A DNA stretch of 64,000 bases, taken from positions 124,001 to 188,000 of the forward strand of contig NZ_LR134363.1 in the NCBI RefSeq assembly GCF_900637295.1, read 5' to 3'. This document shows positions 32,898 to 43,310 of the stretch, one piece after another. Made by a program: the position numbers and the translations under genes. How positions within the stretch are numbered: the first letter of the stretch is position 1; every line of letters starts with the position of its first letter. The notes below the pieces were generated by a model. That model was not told the origin of the DNA. It made no database searches and saw only the letters and a list, made by a program, of their open reading frames with translations. Source of the stretch: Actinomyces slackii (lineage in GTDB: Bacteria > Actinomycetota > Actinomycetes > Actinomycetales > Actinomycetaceae).

Positions 32898-34113
32898 GAC
32901 CGGCGCCGCCCGCCGGGCAGCAGTGGGGCTCCGACCCTCACGGCTGCTCCCGGCCGATGCCCTGCGCCTGGGGCTGACCGGCCTGAGGGCCCGGCCCGCC
33001 CGGGCGCTCCTGTCGGCCCTGGGCATCGCCATCGGTATCGCCGCCATGGTCGCGGTGGTGGGGGTCTCCGCCTCCAGTCACGCCCAGCTCACCGCCCAGC
33101 TCGACTCACTGGGCACCAATCTGCTGACGGCGGGCAGTGGCCAGGATATTTTCGGCAAGGCCACGTCCCTGCCCCAGGACTCCGTGGGCAAGGTGCGGCT
33201 CATCGAGGGGGTGCGCAGCGCCTCGAGCACCGGGACGGTCAAGAACTCACTGGTCTACCGCAGCCCCCTGATCGACAAGAACGCCTCCGGCGGGATCGCC
33301 ACCCTGGCTGCCGAGCAGTCGCTTCTGGATGTCGTGGCGGGGCGGGTGAGCAGGGGCGGATGGCTCAACGAGGCCACCGCGGACTATCCGGCCACGGTCC
33401 TGGGGAGCAGCGCCGCAAAAAGGCTGGGAGTGGTCTCGCCGGGGACGAATGTGTGGATCGGGGGGACGTGGTTCACGGTGGTCGGCATCCTCGAGCCGGT
33501 CGCGCTGGCCCCCGAGCTCGACAACGCCGCGCTCATCGGCCAAGGCGCGGCCTCCTCCCTGCTGGGGCACGATGGCAAGCCGAGCAAGGTGTACACACGC
33601 AGCGATGACGACGCCGTGCCCACCGTCCGGTCCCTGCTGGCTCCCACGATCTCACCGCAGTCCCCCAACGAGGTGAAGGTCTCCCGCCCCTCCGACGCGC
33701 TGGAGGCCAAGAACGCCGCGGACAGGGCGCTGACCGGTCTGATGCTGGGGGTGGGCTCCATCGCCCTGCTCGTCGGCGGCATCGGCGTGGCCAACACGAT
33801 GATCGTCTCGGTGCTGGAGCGGCGCAGGGAGATCGGGCTGAGGCGGTCCCTGGGCGCCAGGCGCGGTCATATCCGGATCCAGTTCATGACCGAGGCGCTG
33901 GTGCTGTCCCTCGCCGGAGGGGTCTTGGGCAGCCTCATCGGCGTCGCGGTATCAGGCGGGATGGCTGCGCTGCGCGGCTGGCCCTTCGACCTGCCGCCCC
34001 TGGCGATCGTGGCGGGGCTGGGGATCACCGTGGTCGTCGGCGCACTGGCGGGCGCCTATCCCGCGGTGCGCGCGGCCCGCACGCCTCCGACCTCCGCGCT
34101 CAGCGCGCATTAG
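32872..34113 (+). CDS. MacB-like ABC exporter permease
   Basis: A 413-residue permease with the four-helix MacB plan: helix 1 at about 45-68 followed by a large extracellular MacB_PCD domain (70-290), then three C-terminal helices (about 295-400) with the FtsX motif VLERRREIGLRRSLGARRGH near 315-334. AAGGAGGA lies 7 nt before the chosen ATG. Last gene of the export operon; composite repeat copy D begins about 90 bp after the stop. Confidence 0.92.
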   Translation: MAAHASRTETGAARRAAVGLRPSRLLPADALRLGLTGLRARPARALLSALGIAIGIAAMVAVVGVSASSHAQLTAQLDSLGTNLLTAGSGQDIFGKATSLPQDSVGKVRLIEGVRSASSTGTVKNSLVYRSPLIDKNASGGIATLAAEQSLLDVVAGRVSRGGWLNEATADYPATVLGSSAAKRLGVVSPGTNVWIGGTWFTVVGILEPVALAPELDNAALIGQGAASSLLGHDGKPSKVYTRSDDDAVPTVRSLLAPTISPQSPNEVKVSRPSDALEAKNAADRALTGLMLGVGSIALLVGGIGVANTMIVSVLERRREIGLRRSLGARRGHIRIQFMTEALVLSLAGGVLGSLIGVAVSGGMAALRGWPFDLPPLAIVAGLGITVVVGALAGAYPAVRAARTPPTSALSAH

Positions 34114-34201
34114 ACCCGCTGCGGCAGGAGAGGAGGGTTGGGACGCGCAGCGGGGGCCTTCCCCGGCCCCGCGAACGGATGGGGCCGGGGAAGCGCCCGG
34201 C

Positions 34202-34383
34202 GGGGTGCGCCAGCCGGATCGTGGGTCTCTCGCCGAGCCTGGCGGACGTGCCTTTGCGTATCGGACGTGACTTCGCGTCAATCACCCCTGTGATAACCCC
34301 AGTCGGATGACGCGAACCCTCGTCCGATACGCACATCGTCGTCCGCGCCACCGCGCAAGGCCGCGCCCCATCCATCCGTGCAG
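34202..34383 (+). repeat. Dispersed composite palindromic repeat, copy D
   Basis: Core at 34275-34313. Two units lie upstream (including TATCGGACGTGACTTCGCG) and two downstream. The tail after the core matches copy C at nearly every base for about 70 bp. It lies between the exporter permease and the eno terminator, completing the bracket around the two-component/exporter cassette. Confidence 0.88.
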
Positions 34384-34400
34384 CCTCCTGGGGTGCTTAA

Positions 34401-34439
34401 ACGCCTCGAGGCGGCCCGTGACAGGCCGCCTCGAGGCGT
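34401..34439 (-). terminator. Rho-independent terminator of eno
   Basis: A perfect 16-bp stem, arms 34401-34416 and 34424-34439 with a 7-nt loop, starting 24 bp after the eno stop codon. On the minus strand it is followed by TTTAAGC. Confidence 0.85.
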
Positions 34440-34462
34440 CAGTGATCCGCGATCAGGCTCTC

Positions 34463-35776
<1,314 letters not shown>

Positions 35777-35874
35777 TTAGCGGTACCAGCCTAGCGCCAG
35801 CGCCAGAAACCCACGAGGGCCTTGGTCACCCCAGTGACGTATTGTTCACGCCCGGCGAGAATCCGGGCCGGAGG

Positions 35875-36420
35875 TCATTGCTGGGGGGCCTGCTGCATCT
35901 GCGCGGGGTTGGAGATCATCCAGGGCTGGGTGTCGTAGCGCGGGGAGATGGTCTTCTTGCTGGCATCCCATGTCGCCTGGGCCTTGTCCGTGATCGCGGC
36001 CTGCTCCTCCTGGGAGAGCTGGGAGATCTCCTGCCCGAGGACATTGATGCGCATCACCGCCAGCGCCTGCGAGGACATCCCCTCGGCGGACACCCCCTGG
36101 GAGACGAGGAACTGGCGGACCTCATCGTCGGTGACCTCAATGCCGTAGGCCCCGGCGGCATCCTCCAGGATCGGAGTCCGCACCATCCCGCTGAGGGTCT
36201 GGCCGGGGTCGATGCCCCGGGCCGCGATCTCCTCGGAGACCGCCTGGAGATCCCTCTCGCTGACCTCCACGGTCTGGGCCTTGCCGGAGGAGTCGGTGAA
36301 CTGGACCCGCGCCGCGATCCCGGGCTCGGCCGTGCAGCCCACCAGCATCCCCGCGGCCAACAGGGCGGGCAGCGCCAGTCGTGCGAGGCGAGTGGTGCGG
36401 GCTGTTCGGAGGGTCATCAC
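35875..36420 (-). CDS. SurA N-terminal-like lipoprotein
   Basis: A 181-residue predicted lipoprotein. Signal peptide with a basic start (RTARTTRLARLALP) and lipobox LVGC near residue 29. The mature part resembles the helical SurA_N/trigger-factor-like chaperone region (VEVSERDLQAVSEEIAARG, EVRQFLVSQGVS, LGQEISQLSQEEQ) without an isomerase domain. A chaperone or foldase role for secreted proteins is inferred. GGGAGC lies upstream of the ATG. Confidence 0.75.
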   Translation of the reverse strand: MMTLRTARTTRLARLALPALLAAGMLVGCTAEPGIAARVQFTDSSGKAQTVEVSERDLQAVSEEIAARGIDPGQTLSGMVRTPILEDAAGAYGIEVTDDEVRQFLVSQGVSAEGMSSQALAVMRINVLGQEISQLSQEEQAAITDKAQATWDASKKTISPRYDTQPWMISNPAQMQQAPQQ

Positions 36421-36498
36421 GTGCTCCCGGATGAGGCTGTGCAGGTCTCCAGCAGCATAACAGCCGACTCCTCCTCGCCCCTTGCGCCTCTATCCCTC

Positions 36499-36563
36499 GA
36501 GGTAGACATTTTCCGCCGAGGTCGACGGCGAATGCGTCTACTTCGGCGGGAAATGTCTATCTC
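36499..36563 (-). repeat. Long imperfect hairpin between glycosyltransferase and SurA-like genes
   Basis: Arms 36499-36522 and 36540-36563 pair over 24 bp with three G-U-compatible differences; the 17-nt loop can pair further. It begins 28 bp after the glycosyltransferase stop codon. The arms (GTAGACATTTTCCGCCGA and partner) are AT-richer than the surroundings. It may be a terminator or a member of a mobile hairpin family. Confidence 0.7.
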
Positions 36564-36590
36564 GGCGCGGGGGGCCGCAGGCGCGGGGGA

Positions 36591-37751
36591 CTACCTCGGC
36601 GCGGGGGCCAGCTCAGCGCGGGGGGCCAGCTGCCCCCACAGGGACATCCACTGGTCGACGACGGCGGAGGCGCTGAAGGCCCTGCCGTGCTCGCGCGCCT
36701 GGCGGCCGGCCCGGGCACGGGCGGCGTCGTCCCGCATGAGCTCGGACAGCGCCTCCTCGAAGGCGCGGCGATCATCGAGGGCCACAAGGCGAGCACTCGG
36801 CCCCGCGGCCAGGCGCACCCCGGGAGTGGCGTTGTACGCGATGGTGGGCACGCCGGCCATATTCGCCTCGAGAATCGACATCGCCAGTCCCTCGGCCTGG
36901 GACGGCAGGGCATGGATGGCGGCGCCGTTGAGGACCGGCGCCACATCGGACACCGTTCCGCACAGCTCGATATCGGCATCGGCGCCCTCCACCATGGCTC
37001 GCAGCTCCCCCTCCATGGGGCCAGCGCCGTAGATCCGCAGCTTCCAGTCTCGCGGAGCCACATGGGCGAAGGCCTCGATCAAGTGATCGACCTGCTTGGC
37101 CCGTGCCAGCCGGCCGATGTAGACCACGGTGCGGGAGTGCTCGACGTCCGCCTGCTCCCGGGCCTCGGGGGCCGGGTTGGCCAGGAAGACGGAGGGCAGC
37201 CCCCAGCGCTCCAGCTCCTCGGCGCCCTCGGGGGTCAGGGCGGTGATCGTGCAGGAGCTCTCCGCGGCGCTGTGCAGCAGGCTCCGCTGCTGCTGGGTCA
37301 GGGCGAGGACGTCGGCATGGACCTGGGAGACCAGGACCGCGGGCCGAACCCCGGCCTGGGTCAGCAGCCGCACGGAGTCCAGGCCCGCACCCACCACGAG
37401 CGTCCCGGGCTCCCAGGTATCGGCGATGCGGCGCAGGCGGGCCTTGGCCAGCGGCCACCACACCGGGGTGATGGCCCGGCGCAGGGGCTTGAGGGCGGGT
37501 TTGGAGCGCGAGTAGCCGGCCATCTCGGTGCTCAGCCGACGGCCGGGCATCGCTGTGATCACATGGTGGCTCTCTTTGAACTCCTCGTCGCAGGGACCGA
37601 AGCACAGCAGGTCGACCCGAAGGCCGCGCTGGCGCATATGGGACGCCAGCAGGTCAACGGCCGAGACTATGCCGTTGGGGCGGTGCAGATCGTCCATGAC
37701 GAAGACAACTCGTGACAGGGATGGCGACTCGGGCGCCGGGGAGGAGATCAT
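36591..37751 (-). CDS. Glycosyltransferase, family 4 (GT-B fold)
   Basis: A 386-residue transferase. The N-terminal Rossmann half begins VVFVMDDLHRPNGIVSA (glycine-containing acceptor loop); the C-terminal GT1 half shows VVYIGRLARAKQVDHLIEAF near 207-227, LRIYGAGPMEGEL near 235-248, and the nucleotide-sugar motif PSQAEGLAMSILEANMAGVP near 283-302 (E-x7-E). It probably adds a hexose to a wall polymer, teichoic acid-like glycan or lipid. The acceptor is unknown. Possibly leaderless: TAATAT ends 6 nt before the ATG. Confidence 0.88.
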   Translation of the reverse strand: MISSPAPESPSLSRVVFVMDDLHRPNGIVSAVDLLASHMRQRGLRVDLLCFGPCDEEFKESHHVITAMPGRRLSTEMAGYSRSKPALKPLRRAITPVWWPLAKARLRRIADTWEPGTLVVGAGLDSVRLLTQAGVRPAVLVSQVHADVLALTQQQRSLLHSAAESSCTITALTPEGAEELERWGLPSVFLANPAPEAREQADVEHSRTVVYIGRLARAKQVDHLIEAFAHVAPRDWKLRIYGAGPMEGELRAMVEGADADIELCGTVSDVAPVLNGAAIHALPSQAEGLAMSILEANMAGVPTIAYNATPGVRLAAGPSARLVALDDRRAFEEALSELMRDDAARARAGRQAREHGRAFSASAVVDQWMSLWGQLAPRAELAPAPR

Positions 37752-37926
37752 TTCGTTATATTATCCCCCCGACCGGCAGAAACATGGCTGATCGGGTGGT
37801 CGATTCTGTCGTGTGCGTCTCGCCTCGTCGTTGATGCCGGCTGGCCAGGGCCGCCCCGGGCGGGGACGATCTCATGGAGGGGCGCCCGCGGGAGCCACAG
37901 CCGCCCGAGGCGGGCGCCTGCAGCAG

Positions 37927-37977
37927 GAGGGCCGGTCGTGCCAGGAGACCCGAGCTCTCCTGGCACGACCGGCCCTC
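37927..37977 (-). terminator. Terminator of the large surface-protein gene
   Basis: A perfect 22-bp stem, arms 37927-37948 and 37956-37977 with a 7-nt loop, 16 bp beyond the surface-protein stop codon. Confidence 0.85.
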
Positions 37978-37992
37978 GCAGGCACGGCGCCG

Positions 37993-40900
37993 TCAGCTGT
38001 GCCGGCTGCGCACCAGCACCACGCCGGCGATGACGGTCAGCAGGGCCGCCAGTACCGGCAGGGCGATAGCCGCCCCCGTTCTCGCCAGGGCGCCGTCCTT
38101 CGCCCCCGAGGAGGCCGACGACGTCGCACCGGGCTGCGCGTCAGACCCGCCGCCAGCGGCAGTGGACCCGGTCTGGCCCGGGTTGGGCGTGTCGCTCCGA
38201 CCGGGCGCGGGCTTGTCCGTCTGGCCCGGGTCAGGCTTGTCCGACGGGCCGGGCACGGGGCTGTCCGTCTGGCCGGGATCCGGCTCGTCCGACTGACCCG
38301 GGTCCGGCGCGCCCGACGGGCTGGGGTCGGGAGTGCCCGGGTCCGGCGTGCCCGATGGGCTGGGGTCCGGCTTGTCCGGCTGATCCGGGTCGGGATCCGG
38401 ATCGGGATCCGGATCGGGCTGCTTGGCATAGGCGTTGGCGAAGCTCAGCGCCTGCGTGGCGCCCTTGGCGGCGACCGTGGCCTTCTGCTCCCCCGGAGCC
38501 GTGAGCACGTATCCCGGGATCTGGGCCGCATCGCCGTCCTCGGCCACGGTGCACGTGCTGCCCACCGGCACCTGCGGCCCGCTGACGGCCTCGCCGCCGG
38601 CCACCGCCGTCAGGCTGCCCGTGGCCCCGGAGTCGCAGGTGTAGGTGAAGGTGTAGTCCCGCCCCTGGGCCTCATCGGCACCGGTCGCGGTCTTGGTCAC
38701 CGAGAAGGTACCGGTGTCGCGGGTGTAGGTGTTGACGATGCCCACCTGATCGGCGACGCCACGGGTCACGATCGTCACCGTCTGCTCACCGGGCCCGGCC
38801 AGGGTGTACCCGGCGATGGCCGCGCCGGCCACATCCTCGACCAGGGTGCACTCCGTGCCCAGCGGCACCTGGGGCCCGGCCACCGGGGCGCCTCCGGCCG
38901 CCACGGTCACCTCCCCTTCGCTGCCGTCGGAGCAGGTGTAGGACACCATGTACTCCTGGCCGGCCAGGTCCTTGCCGTCATTGCTCGTGGCGACCTTGGT
39001 CACCGCGAAGGCACCGGTGTGGCGCGCGTAGGTGTTGGTGGCCTCGACGCTGACCGTCGCCCCCTCGGTGATGGTCAGGCCAGCCTCGCCACCGGCCACC
39101 TCAGCGCCGTCGACCGTCAGTGAGGTGATCAGGTCCGCGCCCTCGACGGAGGCATCGGCCTCGCTCAGGGTGCACTCCCCCACGGGAAGGTCCGCGATGG
39201 TCCGCGATGCGCCTCCCGCCACGCTCACCGTCTCTGTGACCGTGTCCCCGCCGGTGGTGCGGCAGGTGTAGGTGAAGGAGTAGGTCCCTCCGGCCAGGGC
39301 CGCGCCGTCGCCGGCCACGGTCTTGGCGATCGTCAGCGAGCCGACCTTGGGGGTGTAGGCGTTGGTGAAGCTCAGGTCCTCCACGGCGTCGCGCCCCGCG
39401 ATCGTCACCGTCTGCTCGGCCGGGGCCGTCAGGGTGTACCCGGGCAGCTGGGCGGAGTCCGACTCCTCGGCGACCGTGCACTGGGCCCCGACCTTGACCC
39501 GGGGGCCCGTGATGCTGGTCTGGCCGGCTTGCACCGAGACGCGCCCGGCGACGCCGTCGGTGCAGGTGTAGGTGAAGGAGTAGGCCTTGGCGTCCACGGC
39601 GGCGCCCTGGGCGCCCGTGACCTCCTTGCTCACCGAGAAGGTCCCGTAGTGCTGGGAGTAGGTGTTGACCACCTGGACGCCGGTGGTGGCGCCGTCGCGA
39701 ACGTTGATCGTCACCTCGCCGTCGACCGGCTGACCGTCCACGCTCCAGGTGGTGGACAGCTCCGTTCCCGGCACCGAGGCGTCGGCCTCGCTCAGGGTGC
39801 AGGTCCCCTCGGGGATGCCCTCCACGGAGAGGGTCTGGCCGCCCTTGAGGGTCAGGGAGTCCTTGGTGGTCGAGCCGTCAGCGCCGGCGCAGGTGTACTC
39901 CACGGTGTAGAGCCTGTCGGCCCCGGCACTGGCGGCACCGGTCCCCGTCACGGACTTGGCCACCTGGAAGGAGCCGGTCAGCGCCCGGTACTCGTTGCCG
40001 ACGGCGACCTGGGAGGTGGCGTCCTTGGCGATGGTCACGCTGGCGCCGGGCTGGTCATCGACGCTCCACGTGGTGGCGACGGTGTATCCGGGCCGCTCGC
40101 CGTCGGTCTCCGACAGGGAGCAGACCGTGCCGGCCGGCAGCGTGGGACCGGCCACCGCCGTGTCACCGGCGACGGCGATCTGGCCGTCGCTCCGCTCCCC
40201 GCCGGGCAGCTCGCACTGGTAGGCGATGGTGAAGGTCTCGCCCTGGAAGCCGCCGTCACCCGTGACGCGCTTGGTCACCGAGAAGGTGCCGGTGTCCAGG
40301 GTGTAGGCGTTGGTGAAGCTCAGGGCCGCCACCTGCCCCTTGGTCTCGATGCGCGCGGTCTGGTTGACCGGGGCGGTCAAGGTGTGGCCCTCCACGCCCG
40401 CGCTCGTGACGTCCTCCCACACCGAGCAGGTCGAGCCCACGGGCACCTGCGGCCCGGTGACGACCTGTCCGCTCCTGACGGTCAGTGACCCGGTGGCCTG
40501 CTCACCGCCCGGCAGGAGGCAGTCGTAGGAGAAGCCGTAGTCCTTGGCGGACAGGTCCACGCCATCGACCCCCGTGACCTCCTTGGTCACCGAGAAGGTG
40601 CCCGTGTGACGGGTGTAGGAGTTGGTCGCCTCGATCACGGCATGAGCGCCGCTGGCGACCGGGAAGGAAGCGCCCTCGGCCAGGGGCTGGCCGCCCACCG
40701 TCCAGGTCGTGCTCAGGTCCGTGCCATCGACGGCGGCGTCGGCCTCGGTGACGGTGCAGCTGCCGACCGGTACGCGCTTGCTCACCGTCGAGCCGTGGAC
40801 GAGGCTGACCGTGTCGGTAGTGGTGCTGCCGTCCACGCCGGTGCAGGTGTAGGCGATGGAGAACTGCCTGCCCGCGGCCGCGGCGGCGCCGTCCCCGGTC

Positions 40901-43053
40901 ACCGTCTTGGAGATCTGGAAGGTCCCGGACTTGACGGTGTAGGTGTTGACGACCTCGACCTGGGCGGTGGCGTCCTTGGTGATGGTCAGCTGGTCCCCCT
41001 GAGCGCCGTCGACGCTGATCCGGGTGACGACGTCGTAGTTCTCCCGGGTGCGGGTCTCCTCGGACTCGCTGACGGTGCAGGTCGTGCCCGTGGGCAGGGG
41101 CGCATCGGGCGACCCGGTGGCCCCGTTGCCCACGCTGAGAGTGCCGTCGACCTGGCTGCCGTCGGGAAGGCTGCAGGTGTAGGCGACCTCGAAGGCGTCG
41201 GCGGCGAAGGCGCTGGTGGCCGGGGCCACCGTCTTGGAGACCTGGAAGGTGCCGGTGTCGCGGGTGTAGGAGTTGGTCACGCTGGCGGTGGTGGTGCCCT
41301 GCTCCTCGGGGAGGATCTCGACGACGACGGGATCGGGCGCGGTCAGGGTGTGGCCCTCGACATCGGCTCCTGTGACGTCCTCGGTCACGGTGCAGGAGGT
41401 CCCGGCCTGAATCCTGGCGCCCGTGTCATGGGCCTGGCCGTTGGCGGCCACGTTCTCCAGCCTCCCCGAGGTCCGGGCGCGGTCATCGCACCGGTAGTCG
41501 AAGGAGTAGGTGCGCCCGGCGCCATCCAGGCCGTCCACCCGCTTGGCGATGCTCAGCGTGCCGTAGCGGACCTCCACCGAGTTGGTCAGTCCCACGGCCA
41601 CGGAGGTCTTGTTCCCGATGGTCAGGGCGGAGGTCTCCTGGTTGCCGACGCGGAAGACCGGGTTGGACCAGGCCAGGCCGGGGTTGGCCGGGGAGGCGGT
41701 GGCGGGGTCCTCGCTCAGTGTGATCCGCGTGCCCTGCGGGAAGCTGCCGGGGTAGACGGCGGCCTTGCCCACGGTCACCGTCATGGTGGTGGAGCCATTG
41801 ACGCCGTCGAGGGTGCCCGGAGGGCTCCAGCCCGGGTACTGGTCGGCGGTGGCGGGCAGGGTGTAGTTCACGGCCACCTCGAAGGTGGTGCCGGGCGCCA
41901 CGGACTCCGCGCCTGCGCCGTCGACGTACTTGACGATCTCGAAGCCGCCCTTGCCCTCCTCGAAGGCCACGTTGACCTTGAAGGTATCGTTGTAGAAGCG
42001 CGAGGCGTCCGCGGTGGCGGTGGTGCCCTCGATGGCCGCGTGGTTGCGGTAGATGACGCCCTCCTGGGCATTCCCGGCGTTGATGAGGGTCGGGACGCTC
42101 AGGGCGTAGTTGGTGTCGGGCTGGAAGATGCCGGTGACGGTCATCGTGGCCTCGGTGCCGCTCTCATTCATCTCCACCGTGTAGGTGAAGTCGGAGCCCT
42201 CAGCGGTGTAGGTCCGCCCGGCGGCGTTGAGCAGGCTGACGGAGGAGGCCGAGGTCGCCGAGGAGGCGGCCCGGAACACCCAGTTGCTCAGGTTGGGGTT
42301 GAAGGTCTGACCCGGCCCGACCTTCTCCTTGATGACCAGGGTGGAGGTGGTGGTGCCGTCGGCCACGAAGCCGGGCTGGACCGTCTGGAGGTGTTCGGAG
42401 CCCACGGTGATGGACCACATGACCACGGTGGAGGCCGCCGACAGGGGCGTGGCGACCTTGGAGAAGCCGGCGGGACGGTAGCTGGGGACCGGGGCCTCTC
42501 CGATGCCCCCGGTTCCGGGCAGGTCGACGGCGGTGGTCACGCCGTTGAGGTCCATATCCGTGGTCTCGGCGGCCACCCGCGTGGTGGCGATGAGCAGGGC
42601 GTTGCCCGAGCCCTGGAAGTTGGAGAAGCCCTCATTGCGCAGGCGCTCGACCTCGGCGTTGAAGGTGCAGGTGATGGTCTTCTCCGCCAGGGCGCAGGAC
42701 CCCACGGTCACCTGCTGCCCGTTATGCGGCACCATGATGGGAGTGGTGCGGGGGAACTCCCGGTTGCGGAAGGCCGCCCCCAGATCGATGCTGAAGGAAT
42801 CGCCCTCCGTCAGCGAGGCGGCCCTGGCATCCCAGTCGAAGGTCAGTTTGGCGACGTCTCCCACGCGCAGCGCCCCGGCGCCCTGGGGCACGCCGTTGGC
42901 GTCCGACTTCTCCAGCCCGGACACCGATATCGCGATGTCCGCGTTGGGGGCCGCCACTGCGGGCGCCGCCGGGAGCAGGAGACTGAGGATCACCGCGCAT
43001 GCGGCCAGGATCGAGGCGAGCGCGCGGGCGCGACGTGGGCGAGGGATATGCAT
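37993..43053 (-). CDS. Large wall-anchored surface protein with ten tandem repeats and LARTG sorting signal
   Basis: A 1686-residue secreted adhesin-like protein. Signal peptide (about 1-35) ends VAAPNA. A unique N-terminal region of about 480 residues resembles that of the two smaller surface proteins nearby. About ten repeats of 100-110 residues follow, each of the form TGTFSVTKxVTG ... FxYTC ... VPVGSxCTVxE ... SFTNAYT (DUF5979-like, Ig-like stalk). Each has a Cys pair. Then comes a Pro/Asp/Ser-rich wall-spanning stretch (PDPDPDPDPDQPDKPDPSPS type) and a C-terminal signal LARTG, hydrophobic helix, RSRHS. LAxTG fits class E sortases. GGAG precedes the chosen ATG. Confidence 0.9.
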   Translation of the reverse strand: MHIPRPRRARALASILAACAVILSLLLPAAPAVAAPNADIAISVSGLEKSDANGVPQGAGALRVGDVAKLTFDWDARAASLTEGDSFSIDLGAAFRNREFPRTTPIMVPHNGQQVTVGSCALAEKTITCTFNAEVERLRNEGFSNFQGSGNALLIATTRVAAETTDMDLNGVTTAVDLPGTGGIGEAPVPSYRPAGFSKVATPLSAASTVVMWSITVGSEHLQTVQPGFVADGTTTSTLVIKEKVGPGQTFNPNLSNWVFRAASSATSASSVSLLNAAGRTYTAEGSDFTYTVEMNESGTEATMTVTGIFQPDTNYALSVPTLINAGNAQEGVIYRNHAAIEGTTATADASRFYNDTFKVNVAFEEGKGGFEIVKYVDGAGAESVAPGTTFEVAVNYTLPATADQYPGWSPPGTLDGVNGSTTMTVTVGKAAVYPGSFPQGTRITLSEDPATASPANPGLAWSNPVFRVGNQETSALTIGNKTSVAVGLTNSVEVRYGTLSIAKRVDGLDGAGRTYSFDYRCDDRARTSGRLENVAANGQAHDTGARIQAGTSCTVTEDVTGADVEGHTLTAPDPVVVEILPEEQGTTTASVTNSYTRDTGTFQVSKTVAPATSAFAADAFEVAYTCSLPDGSQVDGTLSVGNGATGSPDAPLPTGTTCTVSESEETRTRENYDVVTRISVDGAQGDQLTITKDATAQVEVVNTYTVKSGTFQISKTVTGDGAAAAAGRQFSIAYTCTGVDGSTTTDTVSLVHGSTVSKRVPVGSCTVTEADAAVDGTDLSTTWTVGGQPLAEGASFPVASGAHAVIEATNSYTRHTGTFSVTKEVTGVDGVDLSAKDYGFSYDCLLPGGEQATGSLTVRSGQVVTGPQVPVGSTCSVWEDVTSAGVEGHTLTAPVNQTARIETKGQVAALSFTNAYTLDTGTFSVTKRVTGDGGFQGETFTIAYQCELPGGERSDGQIAVAGDTAVAGPTLPAGTVCSLSETDGERPGYTVATTWSVDDQPGASVTIAKDATSQVAVGNEYRALTGSFQVAKSVTGTGAASAGADRLYTVEYTCAGADGSTTKDSLTLKGGQTLSVEGIPEGTCTLSEADASVPGTELSTTWSVDGQPVDGEVTINVRDGATTGVQVVNTYSQHYGTFSVSKEVTGAQGAAVDAKAYSFTYTCTDGVAGRVSVQAGQTSITGPRVKVGAQCTVAEESDSAQLPGYTLTAPAEQTVTIAGRDAVEDLSFTNAYTPKVGSLTIAKTVAGDGAALAGGTYSFTYTCRTTGGDTVTETVSVAGGASRTIADLPVGECTLSEADASVEGADLITSLTVDGAEVAGGEAGLTITEGATVSVEATNTYARHTGAFAVTKVATSNDGKDLAGQEYMVSYTCSDGSEGEVTVAAGGAPVAGPQVPLGTECTLVEDVAGAAIAGYTLAGPGEQTVTIVTRGVADQVGIVNTYTRDTGTFSVTKTATGADEAQGRDYTFTYTCDSGATGSLTAVAGGEAVSGPQVPVGSTCTVAEDGDAAQIPGYVLTAPGEQKATVAAKGATQALSFANAYAKQPDPDPDPDPDPDQPDKPDPSPSGTPDPGTPDPSPSGAPDPGQSDEPDPGQTDSPVPGPSDKPDPGQTDKPAPGRSDTPNPGQTGSTAAGGGSDAQPGATSSASSGAKDGALARTGAAIALPVLAALLTVIAGVVLVRSRHS

Positions 43054-43310
43054 GGCACTCCGTTCCGGGATGCCGGGGACGGGCATCCTAGTGACGAGAC
43101 ACGACTCGCGCCCTCAACCAGAAGGGGCGAAACGGTGCACCATTATATCCGTCGCCCTTCCGGGAACAATGTCGGTCCGCAACAATTCCGTTACACCGTT
43201 GCCATGCCTCAGCCATCCGCTCGGCGCGCGCACTCGAAATCGTATTGATTCGAGAATGTCGGCCGATTTTTTTGGAGATATCCGCTCACCGCCGCCAAGG
43301 CGACCCCCTC

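Noticed and set aside
38341-38420. Short GGATCCGGATCGGGATCC tandem repeats resembling a repeat element
   Set aside because: They encode the Asp-Pro wall-spanning stretch of the large surface protein, so they are coding repeats.
43054-43310. A shared TTCCGT(T)ACA motif upstream of the surface-protein genes
   Set aside because: The match is short, in different orientations and with different spacing; not enough to call an operator.
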